Shown piece by piece: positions 5,277 through 5,300 of a stretch of 5,300 nt of DNA. Under the pieces are notes generated by a model, which worked only from the letters and a program-made list of their open reading frames with translations, was not told the DNA's origin and did no database searches. The translations under genes were made by a program, and so were the position numbers. Source of the DNA: Nitrospinota bacterium (GTDB lineage Bacteria; UBA8248); the NCBI GenBank assembly GCA_011523725.1, contig WTGD01000316.1, positions 1 to 5,300 of the forward strand, written 5' to 3'. Each line of letters opens with the position of its first letter. Position 1 is the stretch's first letter.

Positions 5277-5300
5277 ATGAAAGGGGAACCCCATAAAGGC
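5277..5300 (+). CDS. Possible first codons of a downstream gene (partial, unverified)
   Basis: An ATG at 5277 opens a frame of eight codons to the window edge (MKGEPHKG), 69 bp after the permease stop. AAAGG (5264-5268), 8 nt upstream, is a weak Shine-Dalgarno candidate; the better GGAGGG (5257-5262) is 14 nt away, which is too far. An importer ATPase gene would be expected here. Against it, CCCCATGAAAGG and CCCCATAAAGG form a short direct repeat over the same bases, so this may simply be repeat DNA. Confidence 0.2.

Overview
The window looks like part of a GC-rich Gram-negative bacterial chromosome. It carries a Sec-exported solute-binding protein, an ABC permease and a lipoprotein, each with a Shine-Dalgarno sequence, and it has abundant dispersed GC-rich palindromes. 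I cannot name the lineage. GTTTTTCAACA-type repeats and degenerate palindromic repeats in intergenic DNA would suit a deltaproteobacterial or Nitrospirota/Tectomicrobia-like genome, but that is a guess.

Layout. (1) Positions 1-403, minus strand: the N-terminus of a lipoprotein gene that runs off the left edge, with a good Shine-Dalgarno sequence at 411-416. (2) Positions about 404-2270: roughly 1.9 kb with no convincing protein gene. It holds four clear copies (A 464-586, B 1100-1224, C 1591-1712, D 1851-1973) and one possible remnant (E, about 2082-2156) of a repeat about 120-125 bp long, all in the same orientation. Each clear copy has imperfect terminal inverted repeats, a conserved box GA(A/G)GAGATGG-TTTCCC and an internal hairpin whose stem sequence differs between copies while pairing is kept. 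Copies A, C and D are followed by TTGAC(A/T)-17/18 nt-GATCAT on the minus strand. A promoter there would start transcription at or within a few bases of the outer arm. An AT-rich stretch (about 770-1010) lies between A and B. (3) Positions 2274-5207, plus strand: a solute-binding protein gene and a two-domain permease gene of a ferric-iron/AfuA-FbpB-type ABC importer, separated by a strong hairpin. (4) Positions 5208-5300: a large hairpin directly after the permease stop, then possibly the first codons of another gene.

How the parts fit. The binding protein would capture its ligand in the periplasm and deliver it to the permease in the inner membrane. The ATPase is not in the window and is expected downstream. 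The intercistronic hairpin could stabilise the binding-protein mRNA relative to the permease mRNA. The repeat cluster is the most unusual part. Copy A sits in the leader of the lipoprotein gene, could supply its promoter, and contains an 11-nt perfect complement of that gene's Shine-Dalgarno region. This suggests, but does not prove, a structured regulatory RNA leader or a family of small RNAs.
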